Source: Onchocerca volvulus (Eukaryota > Nematoda > Chromadorea > Rhabditida > Onchocercidae). From it: a DNA stretch of 64,000 bases. This document shows, in pieces, positions 1-11,208 of the stretch (position 1 is the first letter of the stretch; each line of letters opens with the position of its first letter). A model generated the notes under the pieces. That model made no database searches. It saw nothing but the letters and a program-made list of their open reading frames with translations, and was not told the DNA's origin. The stretch spans positions 4,960,001 through 5,024,000 of the forward strand of contig HG738137.1 of NCBI GenBank assembly GCA_000499405.2, read 5' to 3'. The translations under genes and the position numbers were made by a program.

Positions 1-3000
1 TTCACGTACTCATCCTTCAATTCAATATAATGTACTGATCAAGGCAAATCGATGAGAATCGAAGTCATAAACTTAGTCCATATGTGGAAAAATTGGAATC
101 AGTGACAGCATACACATCATCTGTTCTACTCACTTCACGTCTCGCAAATGAAGCACATCTTTCCATCCATCCTTTCGTTACCTGGCGCCTAGTCGCCAAG
201 CACTGTACACCTGTCCATTACCTGTCTGTTTTCATGTCTGTGTTTGTGTCTGTGTATCATTGAAGATCGTTGATGACAAGAGTGATTTCCGTGAATGTTT
301 GTCGTAGAGCGACGACGACGACGAGGAGCGATGACGAATACATTCAGCTCTTTTCGCATTTTATTTTTGGTTGTATTATCGAAATGTATGTATATATGTG
401 TGTGAATTCGCTTGGCGAATCATCTTTGTGGTCATTCTGAATCCCTCAAATTTGGCGCCAATCCATTCAGTTAGAATCTGTTGAACAAACTGCTTCACAC
501 GTAATCACGCACCTCTGCACGCCATAATTTAAGCGCTTTACTTTGCTTTATGAAAATAAATTCTCGCTCTCACTTCTTCAGTTTTATATTTATATTACAG
601 TAATATTGCATTGACCAGCACTACTTGACCATAGTGACGGTCATTTCATGCGGTATATCTCGCGATATACCGTGGAAGAAAATTTTACGATACTACCCAT
701 CAATTCCTTGTAGATCATTTCCTTCGATTCATTTTTTAGTTATGCTGCAAATGAGATCTCTGGTCTCTACCATTCAATTTGGTACTATCTTTTCAGCTTC
801 CTTCAGATACCTGAAAATGCGATCCATCAATTGATCCTGACCCGCTCCAACGCAGCCTAGAAATGTGGTACGTAAAGTCGGCTATTACTCTCTGAAGTGT
901 ATACTCTAATGCTGGAAGAGGATTTTAAAATATTCCGTTGACCAGTTTGTGAAAGCTAAAAGAATATGGAATTCGTAATTCACTAAGAAACTTTGAATGT
1001 AAAACTGTTCTTTTCAGTATGAAAGAGGATTGTTTTGTGCAGGTGAAATAACTTCACCAAAATTCACCTTTAAACTCTAGTCGAAATAAATGATGCAATG
1101 TATATTTTTGATAATAGTTTGATGATTGATTTTACGGGAAGTTGTTGTCATTTCTGAATGTCAATTTTTCTGTAATCTTGCTGAAAACGAGTTATGAGAT
1201 GGTAATTGTTGTTTTCTCTTTTCTACTCTCATCCACGGATAAAATTTAAAATTCTGTTTTTCGAAATCAAAATAGAGTTTTTTTTTATTTACAAATCTCA
1301 AAATGTATCCTTCTTTCCATTCTGTCGCAACCGCCTAGCTTTCTTCAGAAAAAATCCTGGTCACTTTTTGTTTTCATAATTTTATTAAAGCAATTGGAAG
1401 CAATAGCTAAATGTTATCCAGAAATTTTACAAATATTGTTGTTGTAATCAGTGTATTAAAAATTAATTGAAGCGAAATAACAGTAAGGACATATATTATT
1501 TGCGAATCTCATTAGATTCTTTGTCGTAATATGATAATGATAGATTATCAATAATCAGATTCTTCACTTTAACCAAGCAAAAAGTGATTGGACAAAGGTT
1601 ATGCAATGAGTAAATTAAACTGTATGATTCAAGAATTAGAATATGACCATCATGACTGAAGCCTATCCATTTCATTTGTTAAATGATCAAATAATCCTTT
1701 CGGATAAACGGCTAGACTTTTTTTAGGGAGAAAAAAATGGCTATTATTACTATTTATACTATCTCTAATTTTTAATTTTTTTTTTTTAAATTTACAAAAG
1801 GAACGGAAAAAAAATCTGATAGCCATGATTTTGCCTCTTTTCTGACTTATATCCTTATCCTTTCTACTTATCTTTTGTCTCATTCAATTTTTGCATCAGA
1901 AATCCATCATTACTTTAGTTTTGCACTAGTTAACTAACTTTTAACTTCTTTCAACAGCAATTAATCACAGCACACTTTATTCATCCCATCAAGAATACAT
2001 GAAATATCTTTGATTGTTGTCACTCTTCCTTCTTTCATTCATTAATTAATGATTTCTATTACAGTGATGCATGATGCATGCACACTTTATTGTCTGCTGC
2101 ATTCTGCATTCCCTCAGGAATCACATTGCAGATGATTACATCCATTTTTGAATTTGAACTATTAAAATAATAAACGATCATAAGAAAGAATTCATGTTAG
2201 GATAATAGCTAAAGTAAAGTAAATCTGGTGGGAATTCTAGCTAGACATTCCCTGGAGCAATAATTGTCGTCTATGCTTGCTTTATTAAAACATGTAATTT
2301 GAAACAAGTGAGTTCATGTTTGAAATGAAGAAGAAAACTTAAACTGCAAATTGTTCAGAATATTTGATGATTGGTATTTCTATTCTTTCCAATTCTCATG
2401 AAACCACAAATTTCGTTTTCATTTCATATTCAATGTTTATCCAGCATATTTTCATATCCTTTAAATCTCAAATAGCATTGAAATTGAAGAGCATGCCTGA
2501 TTTGATTTCAGGTTTCTGATAAGAATTTTGTGAAATTCTTGAGAAAAATTGATAGCTATCATTTTGATCTGCAGTAATACATTAAGCAATTACTGAAACA
2601 TTCAAAAAAAAATCTTTTTTTTTTGAACACAAAATGATATTACATGCATACCAAACATTCCTTCGTTTTGTTTAAACGTGTTTATTGTATTTGTATTAAT
2701 TTAGAAGTTAATTTTTATGTTATGATTTCTCCGAGCAAGTTCGATGATTTTGAAAAGCAAAAAAAGAGAATAGTAGCACTAAATATTGTTTTTAGAGGAC
2801 TTCTTATTTGTTCTTACTGATCCATATTTGAAAAATGAATAATTGGTTTTTAATTTTAAAACATATTGTTGAAAAAGCATTATTATAATTCAAATTACAT
2901 CATATTTTAAAAAAATCCAATTGAGTAGTGAAAAATTGTGGATATTTTAAATAACAAAGTAATCATTCAAATATCTTTCCGGATAGCATTGAAGGCATAA

Positions 3001-3356
3001 GATTTATTTGTGTTGCTTGGTTTTTATAACAGATAAATTACTCAATTAATATTCGAAATTGAATTTCATTTTGCCGAAATGACAACTTTTTCGAGACGGT
3101 CAAAAGAGCGTAAAATTTGTTTAAATAATTGCATTAAAAAATTGTACAAAGATTGTAATTGAATGTCAATCATACATAATCGAGCGATGACGATGATGAT
3201 TTGTATCGCCAAGAATTATTTCCATTCATTTCTCGGAATGAATTTGAAATTTTTGAGGAATTTCATGAATCATTTGAAATATTCAAGCTTACGAAAGGAA
3301 TAGCTGAAAGAAACAACCAAAGATTATTGCTTTGCAATGTGTACTGTTAGCTCGAG
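1..3356. other. Intergenic, no gene recognised
   Basis: No open frame here is both long and bounded by believable splice sites. The 70-codon frame at 625-834 has ordinary AT-rich composition and no family features. Visible landmarks are a GAC trinucleotide run at about 309-323, three TGACC/GGTCA half-sites at 612-643, and a 9-bp inverted repeat with a 4-nt centre at 651-672. The stretch could hold distal regulatory DNA or a large intron of a gene lying to the left; the sequence does not decide. Confidence 0.5.
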
Positions 3357-4764
3357 ATGATCATACGCTTCCGAGAGTTCGTTTTTTTGGTCTCGCTTGC
3401 AATTTGCAGCGGCGATCAACAGCTACTCAATTTCGTTCGTACCGAACGGGCTGCTGTTTATGTTAGTTTCTTATGATAACGAGTAATGAAATTGATAAAG
3501 TATTAAATACTGCAACGAAAAAAATGACCTTTGACATGAGACATATGAGATATTAACTCTTTCTTTGAACTTCCGAAATTGCTTTTCTTAAAAGAAATCC
3601 ATTCAAAGATCAAGAAGAAATCACCTTATTAGTGTCAAATGTCAGAAAAATATCGATCTCTTAGGCGTGCCCAATTTAAAAATCGATCAGAAATAGTTCA
3701 TCGAATTCAAATAATGTAAACAATTTCCGCTTCCATCTAAACTGGACATGACGGAAAATACTTATTCCTGCTTAGGTATCCACTCTACGTTCATTTCAGC
3801 AGAGCCAGTCAGTTCCGCCGCAATCGTTTTTATTTGTCAACGATTCAGTGCCGATGCCAACGGAAGCAGTTCGACCTTTTGAAAGGTCACTTCGAGACGG
3901 TGCGACGATGGTAGATGTAGCTGTTGCTTTGTGGTATTTTCTGAAACTTACAAAATGAACCAATCATTCGTCCATTCACAAATCTGTACCGTAATCAATA
4001 CATAACTCATTATGATCTCATAAATCTTTTCTAATTCTATAATGCTTTTTTGATTTTTTGAAAAGATCTGTTTTTCAAAATTTAGAAAAGGTAAGTTGGT
4101 TTCAGAAATTATTCGCCTTCTGATGGAATGTAAATGATTTAATAATCTCATTGCCTTGAATTTACCTGATTTGAGAGATTTGATTTTCAGGATTCCAGGA
4201 GGTGGCGTCCCTGCCATTTGGGGACGAGCATGGGAAGAAAATGGCAGAGTGCAAGCTTTATTTATTTCTGGTAATACAGTCAAAATTTTAAATCGGGGTT
4301 TTCGGTTACTGATTTACAAGGGTTCACCGAGCACTAATGGATTCAAGTAAATACTATATTCTCTGCTTAATTTTTGCGATAATTTAACTATTTTAAATCA
4401 TGCAGATTTGTTTTTAGGAAAAAAAAAAACGACAATTCAAATAAATTGAATTTTTGAAAATATTTATTTTGAGCACATGAATTTCTCAGCAATCTGGAGA
4501 AATTTCAGGTTTACTTGGATGAGGGTAAAAGATGTTGATCATGGTACCGTATTATTTTCGGGAGCAAATATGCATACACCAGCGGTATTCTCGGAAGATG
4601 GTCAGTATGAGTTTCTCGGTGATGCGGACTGGCCGAGAAGGAAGATGGAATTTGTGAAATATGGTTCTGATGAACCGCATACAGTAGGAAATTATGGTGG
4701 AAAACGGTATTTTGATGATGATGTATACGTGCTCACTAAACAACGATGTAATTGTCGATGTTAA
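3357..4764 (+). CDS. Secreted protein of unknown family (4 exons, 216 aa)
   Basis: Exons 3357-3461, 3800-3933, 4191-4346 and 4509-4764 join in phase (0, 2, 2) and end in TAA. The first exon encodes a signal-peptide-like start (MIIRFREFVFLVSLAICSG), so the product is probably secreted. Residues about 80-216 form a compact Trp/Gly-rich domain: an IPGGGVPAIWGRAWEENGR segment, then a segment starting FTWMRVKDVDHG, and a Cys-containing end (QRCNCRC). I do not recognise the family. The GRAW...NG motif faintly recalls DM9-type repeats, but not enough to name it. The second exon's donor (GTATTT) was chosen because it is the only one that restores phase, so residues 60-80 are the least certain part. 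An AATAAA lies about 250 bp beyond the stop. Confidence 0.72.
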
Positions 4765-4925
4765 TTCTAATTTTGGGAATCATCGACACAAATGGAGCGA
4801 AATGTTTTACGGTATTATAATTTATTAAGATAACTGTGATATTTTGATAATTCATTCCAGTACAAGAGCTTTCGCTGCAATCGAAGTGAAACATGGATGA
4901 TAATTAATCGCATTACTGTCCTTTG

Positions 4926-5003
4926 CAGTAGTGTACCATAGTGCTGCTATCGTATCTACCAGTGTATTTTACAGTAGTATTTCATAATGCTGCTATCGTA
5001 TCT
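4926..5003 (+). repeat. Imperfect tandem direct repeat, about 32 bp units
   Basis: Two copies at 4926-4957 and 4972-5003, 46 bp apart. Both begin CAGTAGT and share the 16-nt core TGCTGCTATCGTATCT. They lie 160-240 bp past the stop codon of the secreted-protein gene and just before an AATAAA, so they are probably in its 3' UTR. Confidence 0.85.
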
Positions 5004-8000
5004 GTTAGGATCATTAAAATAAACTGTTCTTTCTTCCTGAATTACCTCAAACAGTAACTTTAGTCTTGTCATTTTATTTTGTCTGCATTTTAGTTTTGTA
5101 ATTGTGCGATCTTTCCTTAGTTCAGTACTCTTTTTTGATTTTCCTTTCTTGATTAATGCAATTGATTAATTAATCTATTCATTAAAAAAATAGAGGAGCA
5201 GAAAAGAAGTACGTTAATTACCAAAATTTACTTTCCTGATAAAACTGATTATTCCATTTAGGATTATTTGATAAAAGATGCTCTTCATATTTGCTTCTAA
5301 TCCTTCTCCTTAAAATTCTAATTCTATCACAAAACCTCGCTTTTGCAGTTATGATTGTATAGAGAATTTTTTTATATGTTCTCTCTGTCTGATATATTTA
5401 ATGATATTATCATGATATTATTGGCTTTTTGCTCGCATGAGAAATTATTAGTTTTTGCAACTTCTGCAATTGATGGTTTTTTTTTTTTTTGTGTGACAAG
5501 TGAAAAGATGACACAAATGATAATTGATCATTAGAAGTTCGAAATTGATGTTTAGAACAAGAAATCAGCAAAATGTCATTTTCGTCGGATTTAGATGATT
5601 GAGATTTTGAGAAATGAGGTAAAAGAAGAAAAGATTAGATAAAATGCATTATTGAGTCACTGGAAAATAGTGCATAGAACAGCAGGAAGAAAAAGAAAAG
5701 ATCAATGGAATCCTGGGCATTCTGGAATTCTTTGGGATTTTGAAAGTCAAATCTTTCCTGAGTTATTGGAAGTCTTCGATTTGTTGGGATGTTAGACTGA
5801 ATTAGTTGTGGATGATTATTAAAAATTATTGTCATACTTTGTACTTTCTCCATTTGAATCGTTGAGTGTTGTTGTTAATTGAAACGAAGTATAATTGAGC
5901 AAAATGAGTGGAATGCATTTTGGAGTATGAAAGAGTTAGTAGAATTGGAATAAATGGCAATTATTTCTAAATGCTATCCTTTTTCTTAACACTTTTTGAA
6001 GACTATGTATTACTGTGATATTCGTAGTTCAATTCCAACCTTCCATCTTTATTATGATCATTCTTTGCCGTGCACTTATAATTTTAGCTCATTCAATTGC
6101 TAATTTGAAGTCGGAACTTGTCTACATCAAAAGAACTACTTTAACCACTTCAAGAAATTACTTTCTGTTACAAATAGGCCAAGTTAAAATCATAACTTGT
6201 TAGTAATTTTTGTTCGATAGAGATTCAACAAAAGCGCATTACATATTCCTAAATGGCAAAAATCAATGATATTTTCCTTCTGCTTCAAATTCTTGTTCAA
6301 ATATACGGTGCAGTCTCCGTTACAGCTTACTAGGCTGATTTAAAAATGTGTCAGGTACCGACGGAATTTATTATTTTTTTTTACGTAGCTATTTGTTTAT
6401 AACATTAATGAATGATGTGTTGTTTATAAAACTTTTGCAATTCAAAGGATTTTTATGAGGAAAGCATTTCACCACCTATTTGATCATTACATGTTTAATC
6501 GATTCTCGAATGCATCGCTCACAAATTATTTTTAAGAGTAATACAACACTGATGGTATAACATGGAAAAATCTAAATGATCTGTACTGTGAAATTGGAAT
6601 CCGTCACAGCATTTGATTTCTAAAGTTTTATAATATTTCTGAATCAATTGATTTTTAGCGCAATATTTCTGCTAGAACGTAAAAATAATTGACTTTTTCT
6701 ATCACCAGCTTTATCGATGAGTAGGTTGCTGTCCTGGGATACAAAGACCTCTATCGAATTTAACTGCATTTAATTTCCTCCAAAGCTCATTCTTAATTTC
6801 ATTTCGTTCTCTTGTTCAGACTTATTTTTATTTCTTTTTCCAAATTAAAGTGCGATGAAAAGGGAAAAGTGGAAGCGAAAATAGTGACTACAAAGAGAAA
6901 AATGAAAATAATAAAGAGAAAAGTAAATAAATTAATGCGTTCCAAAAGGACCGGATACAGCCCAAAGTTTCATGCTATTCTTCCTTTTCGTTCAGTCTAG
7001 CTAGCCACTTTAGTTTATCCATTCCAAAACTAAAATTGAAGTGGTTTCTTGCCAGAATGCAATGGATCGATTCCCTCTCGACATCCCTTTTTTCAACAAA
7101 TTTCGCAAAAGTGCGAAAAGTTTCGCACGAATATGAAATGAAACTTTCTTATAAAAAGTTGCATAGTAATCTGCAAAATGTCTGGAGGAAAAATAGATCT
7201 GATAATAATAAAGCACTCGTAGCCGTTCCCGATCCAAATGCTCTCTTTCCCTTGCCGTATTTGTTCAAGTTAAATTTCCAATTAGTCAAATTTCATGCTT
7301 TGGCCTCGATTATCAAGACACGCCACTTCCAACAAACTGAAAGTATCCAGTCAATTAGTGAGAGAAGGTAAAACTTCGAATTTCAAATCGTCGCACTTTT
7401 TGAATTATTCTGTTGTCTTTGTTCCAGGACTACGGTAAGCAATATGCATTTCTTACAAAGAACCTAACAAGTAATAGCGGCGGCTAATAGAAGAGGACAA
7501 ACAGGAAAACAGAATCTGTAAAAGAGGACATTTTATAGCCTTCTTAAGAGAGATTTTTATTTACAATCAAAAATTTTGGTGAGAAATGCCTTTGTAATTG
7601 CAGACAGAGCAAATATTTGTTAGTCTTCGGCAAGAAAAAAGCCAAGAATGTAAATCCAGCAAAAAGAAATATCTCAACTGAATATGAACGAAATTTGGCT
7701 CGTTTTTAATTCATGGATGACCACATTGACGTTTCATTCGAATCTTACTTTTACTTGAATAGCCGTAAAAGTGATTTATTTTTGAGGTAGCTTCCGTAAA
7801 CTGAAAACTTTCAAGAAATTTTAATGAAAACTTCTTGCAACATAATCGATAAAGTTTTCATTATTTATAATATAAACTTATCTTACTTCCCGTATTGAAA
7901 TAAAAATTTATTGAAAAAACAGAGGAAAAATGTCGAATAGTTCTGATTATGTTCAAAAGAACGTTGAAAGTTAATCTGTTGTTAGCAAATTTTATTCATT

Positions 8001-8398
8001 TCGATCACAAAAAGCATTTAAAAGATCTTAATTTTTGCAAAAGCTTTAAAGCAACTACTTAAAAACCGGCAATCGATTTCGTTTTATATCGCAAAATTCG
8101 AATTTCATCTTTCTAGCTTTGAAATCTAAATTTCAGGAGAAAACTCTGGAAATTTCAATGTTTTTAAAAAAAGAATTAAACATCTTATTTGCTTTCAGAA
8201 GTCTTATATTTTCATAAATCCGTCCTCACACAATAGCAACCATCGACTTTCACTCTTATTGTAATTAAAAATTAACATATTCTACAATGCATCCAGCCGT
8301 AAACAATCTAACTGAAAAAATTGAAACTCATTTAAGTGAGCTTGCAAAATTAAGAAATTGATGTCTGCTTTCAATCTCGTCATCACGAGGCAAGGAAT

Positions 8399-8466
8399 AT
8401 TAATCTGATATGAGGTATATTAGATCTTATCGGTGTAACAGGGGATACTATTCTCAGATTATTAAT
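8399..8466. ncRNA. Candidate hairpin (possible small-RNA precursor)
   Basis: ATTAATCTGA (8399-8408) pairs with TCAGATTATTAAT (8454-8466), with a 3-nt bulge in the 3' arm. Inside, GGTAT (8414-8418) pairs with ATACT (8445-8449, one G-U). The terminal loop is about 26 nt, large for a microRNA precursor. No known microRNA is recognised. Strand and transcription are unknown. Confidence 0.25.
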
Positions 8467-8631
8467 ATGGCGGTAGCAAATAGGAGGATACCTCATTTCT
8501 CAGCACCACAAATCGTCTGATTTTTAAATAAAAATAGTGACATTTTTTGAATTTCTTCTTTTATTGCCATTGAATCCGCACTGTTTTTATAACTTCATTC
8601 TTCGTTCAATGCCTAAGGAGGAGAAACATAA

Positions 8632-8690
8632 CTGGTTGAAGGGGACCAATTGATTTAGATAATTTAACAATTTGGTCCGACCACAACCAG
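8632..8690. ncRNA. Candidate hairpin (possible small-RNA precursor)
   Basis: CTGGTTG (8632-8638) pairs perfectly with CAACCAG (8684-8690). After a 4x5 internal loop, GGACCAA (8643-8649) pairs perfectly with TTGGTCC (8672-8678), and TTG (8650-8652) pairs with CAA (8668-8670). This gives at least 17 bp in a 59-nt fold with an AT-rich loop. It lies about 165 bp from the previous hairpin. No known microRNA family is recognised. Confidence 0.35.
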
Positions 8691-9812
8691 GTATGTAAAT
8701 GCTCGTAGCATATTTCCAAGAATCGATACCTTCATTGGTTCTTCAAACTGAAAGTCTTGATATTTGGGCAAAATTCCTGTAAAAGATTACAATAAGCAAA
8801 CAGTATGAGAAATAATTGAGTGGGAAGTTTGCCAACAAGTATGCCCACTAAATGTGCTTTTAGGACCTTGTAAGAACACATAATAGAAACTGAAACAATT
8901 CACAAAATCGATCAAGATAATTTCAAATTAAACCACTATTGAAAGTATTTCATCGCGATAAAATGCCTAGAAAAAGAAGGAGCAATCAAATTAAACTATG
9001 AAGCAAAAATTTTATGTGATAAATGATTAGGATAATGAAGATGACTGTGTGATTTGATAAAAATGAAGTGATTAGATCAGAAGTATCGAATTGCTAAAAA
9101 AACCAATGATAGATGTAAATTCACAAGATATATCTTTATTTCTGATAGATCTGTATCCTGAAACAACGCTGTCCACGATTATTTTTATATCTCCAAGAAC
9201 GAACTTTTTCCTGACCATCAATTTGAGACATTTCGGCAAATCTCTTTTTTCTTACTTCCCTTTCGTCCTTATATTACCATTCAAATCATTCGAACTGGCA
9301 TTCTAATGCGATCACAATGCTCTTCCCTTTTCTCCTCAATGTGCAGCGTTTATTGGAAGTTCTATTTTCGAAAGCTAACTTTTTTTAATCATAGCTACCT
9401 TTCCACCAATTGTTTGCGAGATGTTATCAAGCGATTCATGAGCATATAAGGATGACTGGAGGCTGTCGTGAGAATTTCCACACCTGCACATTCCCATCAC
9501 AACCTACCATCAAATCCTGAACTAAGTCTGTTTCACCTTTGAACATTACTTCTAGTAGATGCTCAGGCATGAAAACTTGCAATTTCTTCAATAACAAGAA
9601 AAGTCCAGCTGCTAAATTTCAGACCGGTTTTGAATATGGCACCGTACGTGGAAATGTAATAACGGGCTGCAAAACCATAGTTTTGACAGAATAGTTCTGG
9701 CTCAAGCTGGGCTGAGGAGATTAAAAAACATCTCTTAATCGAAGTTCCGAGGAAAGTGTAGAGGTACAGCAGCTGCTAATATACCTATTCATCTCACATA
9801 TCATTGCACGGT

Positions 9813-9834
9813 GTGACATGTGACATGTGACGTG
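9813..9834. repeat. Short GTGACAT tandem repeat
   Basis: Three consecutive GTGACRT units occupy 9813-9834, creating repeated CATGTG E-box-like hexamers. No nearby gene is recognised, so a regulatory role is only a possibility. Confidence 0.4.
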
Positions 9835-10140
9835 TAAAGTCTCGCAAGATGATTTCTTTTATTGCTTTTTCAACACGTAAATAGTAGGATTGTCTTGGCT
9901 TAATTCCATCAGACTAATTGGTATTGAAATGCATTTCTGGACTGGAAGTAGAACTACAAGGAAATAGTTCTATTTTTAGATGTCCTCCACAAAACTTCTT
10001 TCTCGCTCGACTTATAGCCTCTGATTCTAATGGATCTGAATTTTCAGAAACTCCAGCTATGTTCATAGCATCATCTACACATCACCAATTCTATCGTTAT
10101 CCTGTTTTGAAGTGATAAGATCTTGAAGGTTGCAGAGAAC

Positions 10141-10407
10141 TTATATAAAAGTTGCATAATTTGATGCAAATTTTATATAACTTTTTCGCAACACGTATTG
10201 TGTCGCTATTTTCGAATTCATTCTAACGAATTCTAAATTCTTCTTAGCAAAATCGATGGAATACCTTATTGCGATCTTGATGAGAAAGATAGGTAGGAGA
10301 GAATAGAGAATAATTGCTGCATTGATCGTACAAATCATATCAGCAAGGTATTGCCAGCGAGATGCGCAAATGACCAAATAACTGCCGCTGATCGATCCAA
10401 TGATCAA
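10141..10407 (-). other. Hydrophobic open frame, doubtful exon
   Basis: An open minus-strand frame encodes a hydrophobic stretch around CTINAAIILYSLLPIFLIKI, which could span a membrane. It has a possible donor (GTATTC) in the middle and a stop codon directly upstream. A seven-helix receptor exon is conceivable because of the Asn-x-x-(hydrophobic)-Tyr pattern. There is no good acceptor and no partner exon, so it may be chance. Confidence 0.12.
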
Positions 10408-11190
10408 TCATTTGTTTAGCAGAAAATCACAAGAATTGAGAATGCGAACGTCGCAGGAACAACAGACATTAACATTCCTTCCCATCTATTCTTCAACGAA
10501 AAAAAGAACGAAAAAGCGAGAGAATGCTGTAGTCCGAGAAGTGTAATGGAATGCACTTGACAAATGACAGAATATCATATATTTGTGGTATTATTTTGGA
10601 AAATGATATTTCGTCTAAGCAACAATCTCCTCAGGGAAACTTGAAGATAAAAAACAGAGAGAGCTGAATGTGTAAAATGAAGAAGTTCGAATTTCTAACA
10701 AAGTTTAAACGCAATAACAAATTTAAATGCTTCAAAAACAAATCAATAATCTTCCAATTCAATTCATGAATGAGTGAAGCCTTAATATGCTTAAAACATT
10801 ACTAAAGAAATAAAAATGATCTTCGTTGACAGCTTGAGTAAGAAGATTACAACAATTAATATATAACTGAACATCATTTTTACATAGAATGGATGAAAAC
10901 GATAATTGAAAGATTTTCTCAATTAAAGAATTAGTTGTATCTCAAAATTCAATTATCGATATTTTAGTGAATAAATAGTTAAGAATTTAGAGAGAGTTGA
11001 AGACAAAAAATCTATCTTTCTGATGCACTTGTAATTGGTCGACCAAAAATGTAAAATATTAATAAAATAATAAGCAAGATTGTAATAACTAATATAATTT
11101 TTGAAATTTACGATTAAAGCGCTCAATCTATGGCAAACGGCTTTTTGATGTAAAATTTATCACAATTAACTTTTTAAATCTTTTACGCAA

Positions 11191-11208
11191 ATATATATAT
11201 ATATATAT
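11191..11208. repeat. (AT)9 microsatellite
   Basis: Nine uninterrupted AT dinucleotides in intergenic DNA. Confidence 0.9.

Noticed and set aside
7036..7371. 111-codon plus frame ending near a GTAAAA donor
   Set aside because: The only following exon would be 7 nt, there is no family resemblance, and this length is expected by chance in such AT-rich DNA.
8407..8420. TGAGGTA resembling the let-7 seed
   Set aside because: Bases after the seed do not match let-7, and the arm pairing does not place this sequence as a let-7 mature arm.
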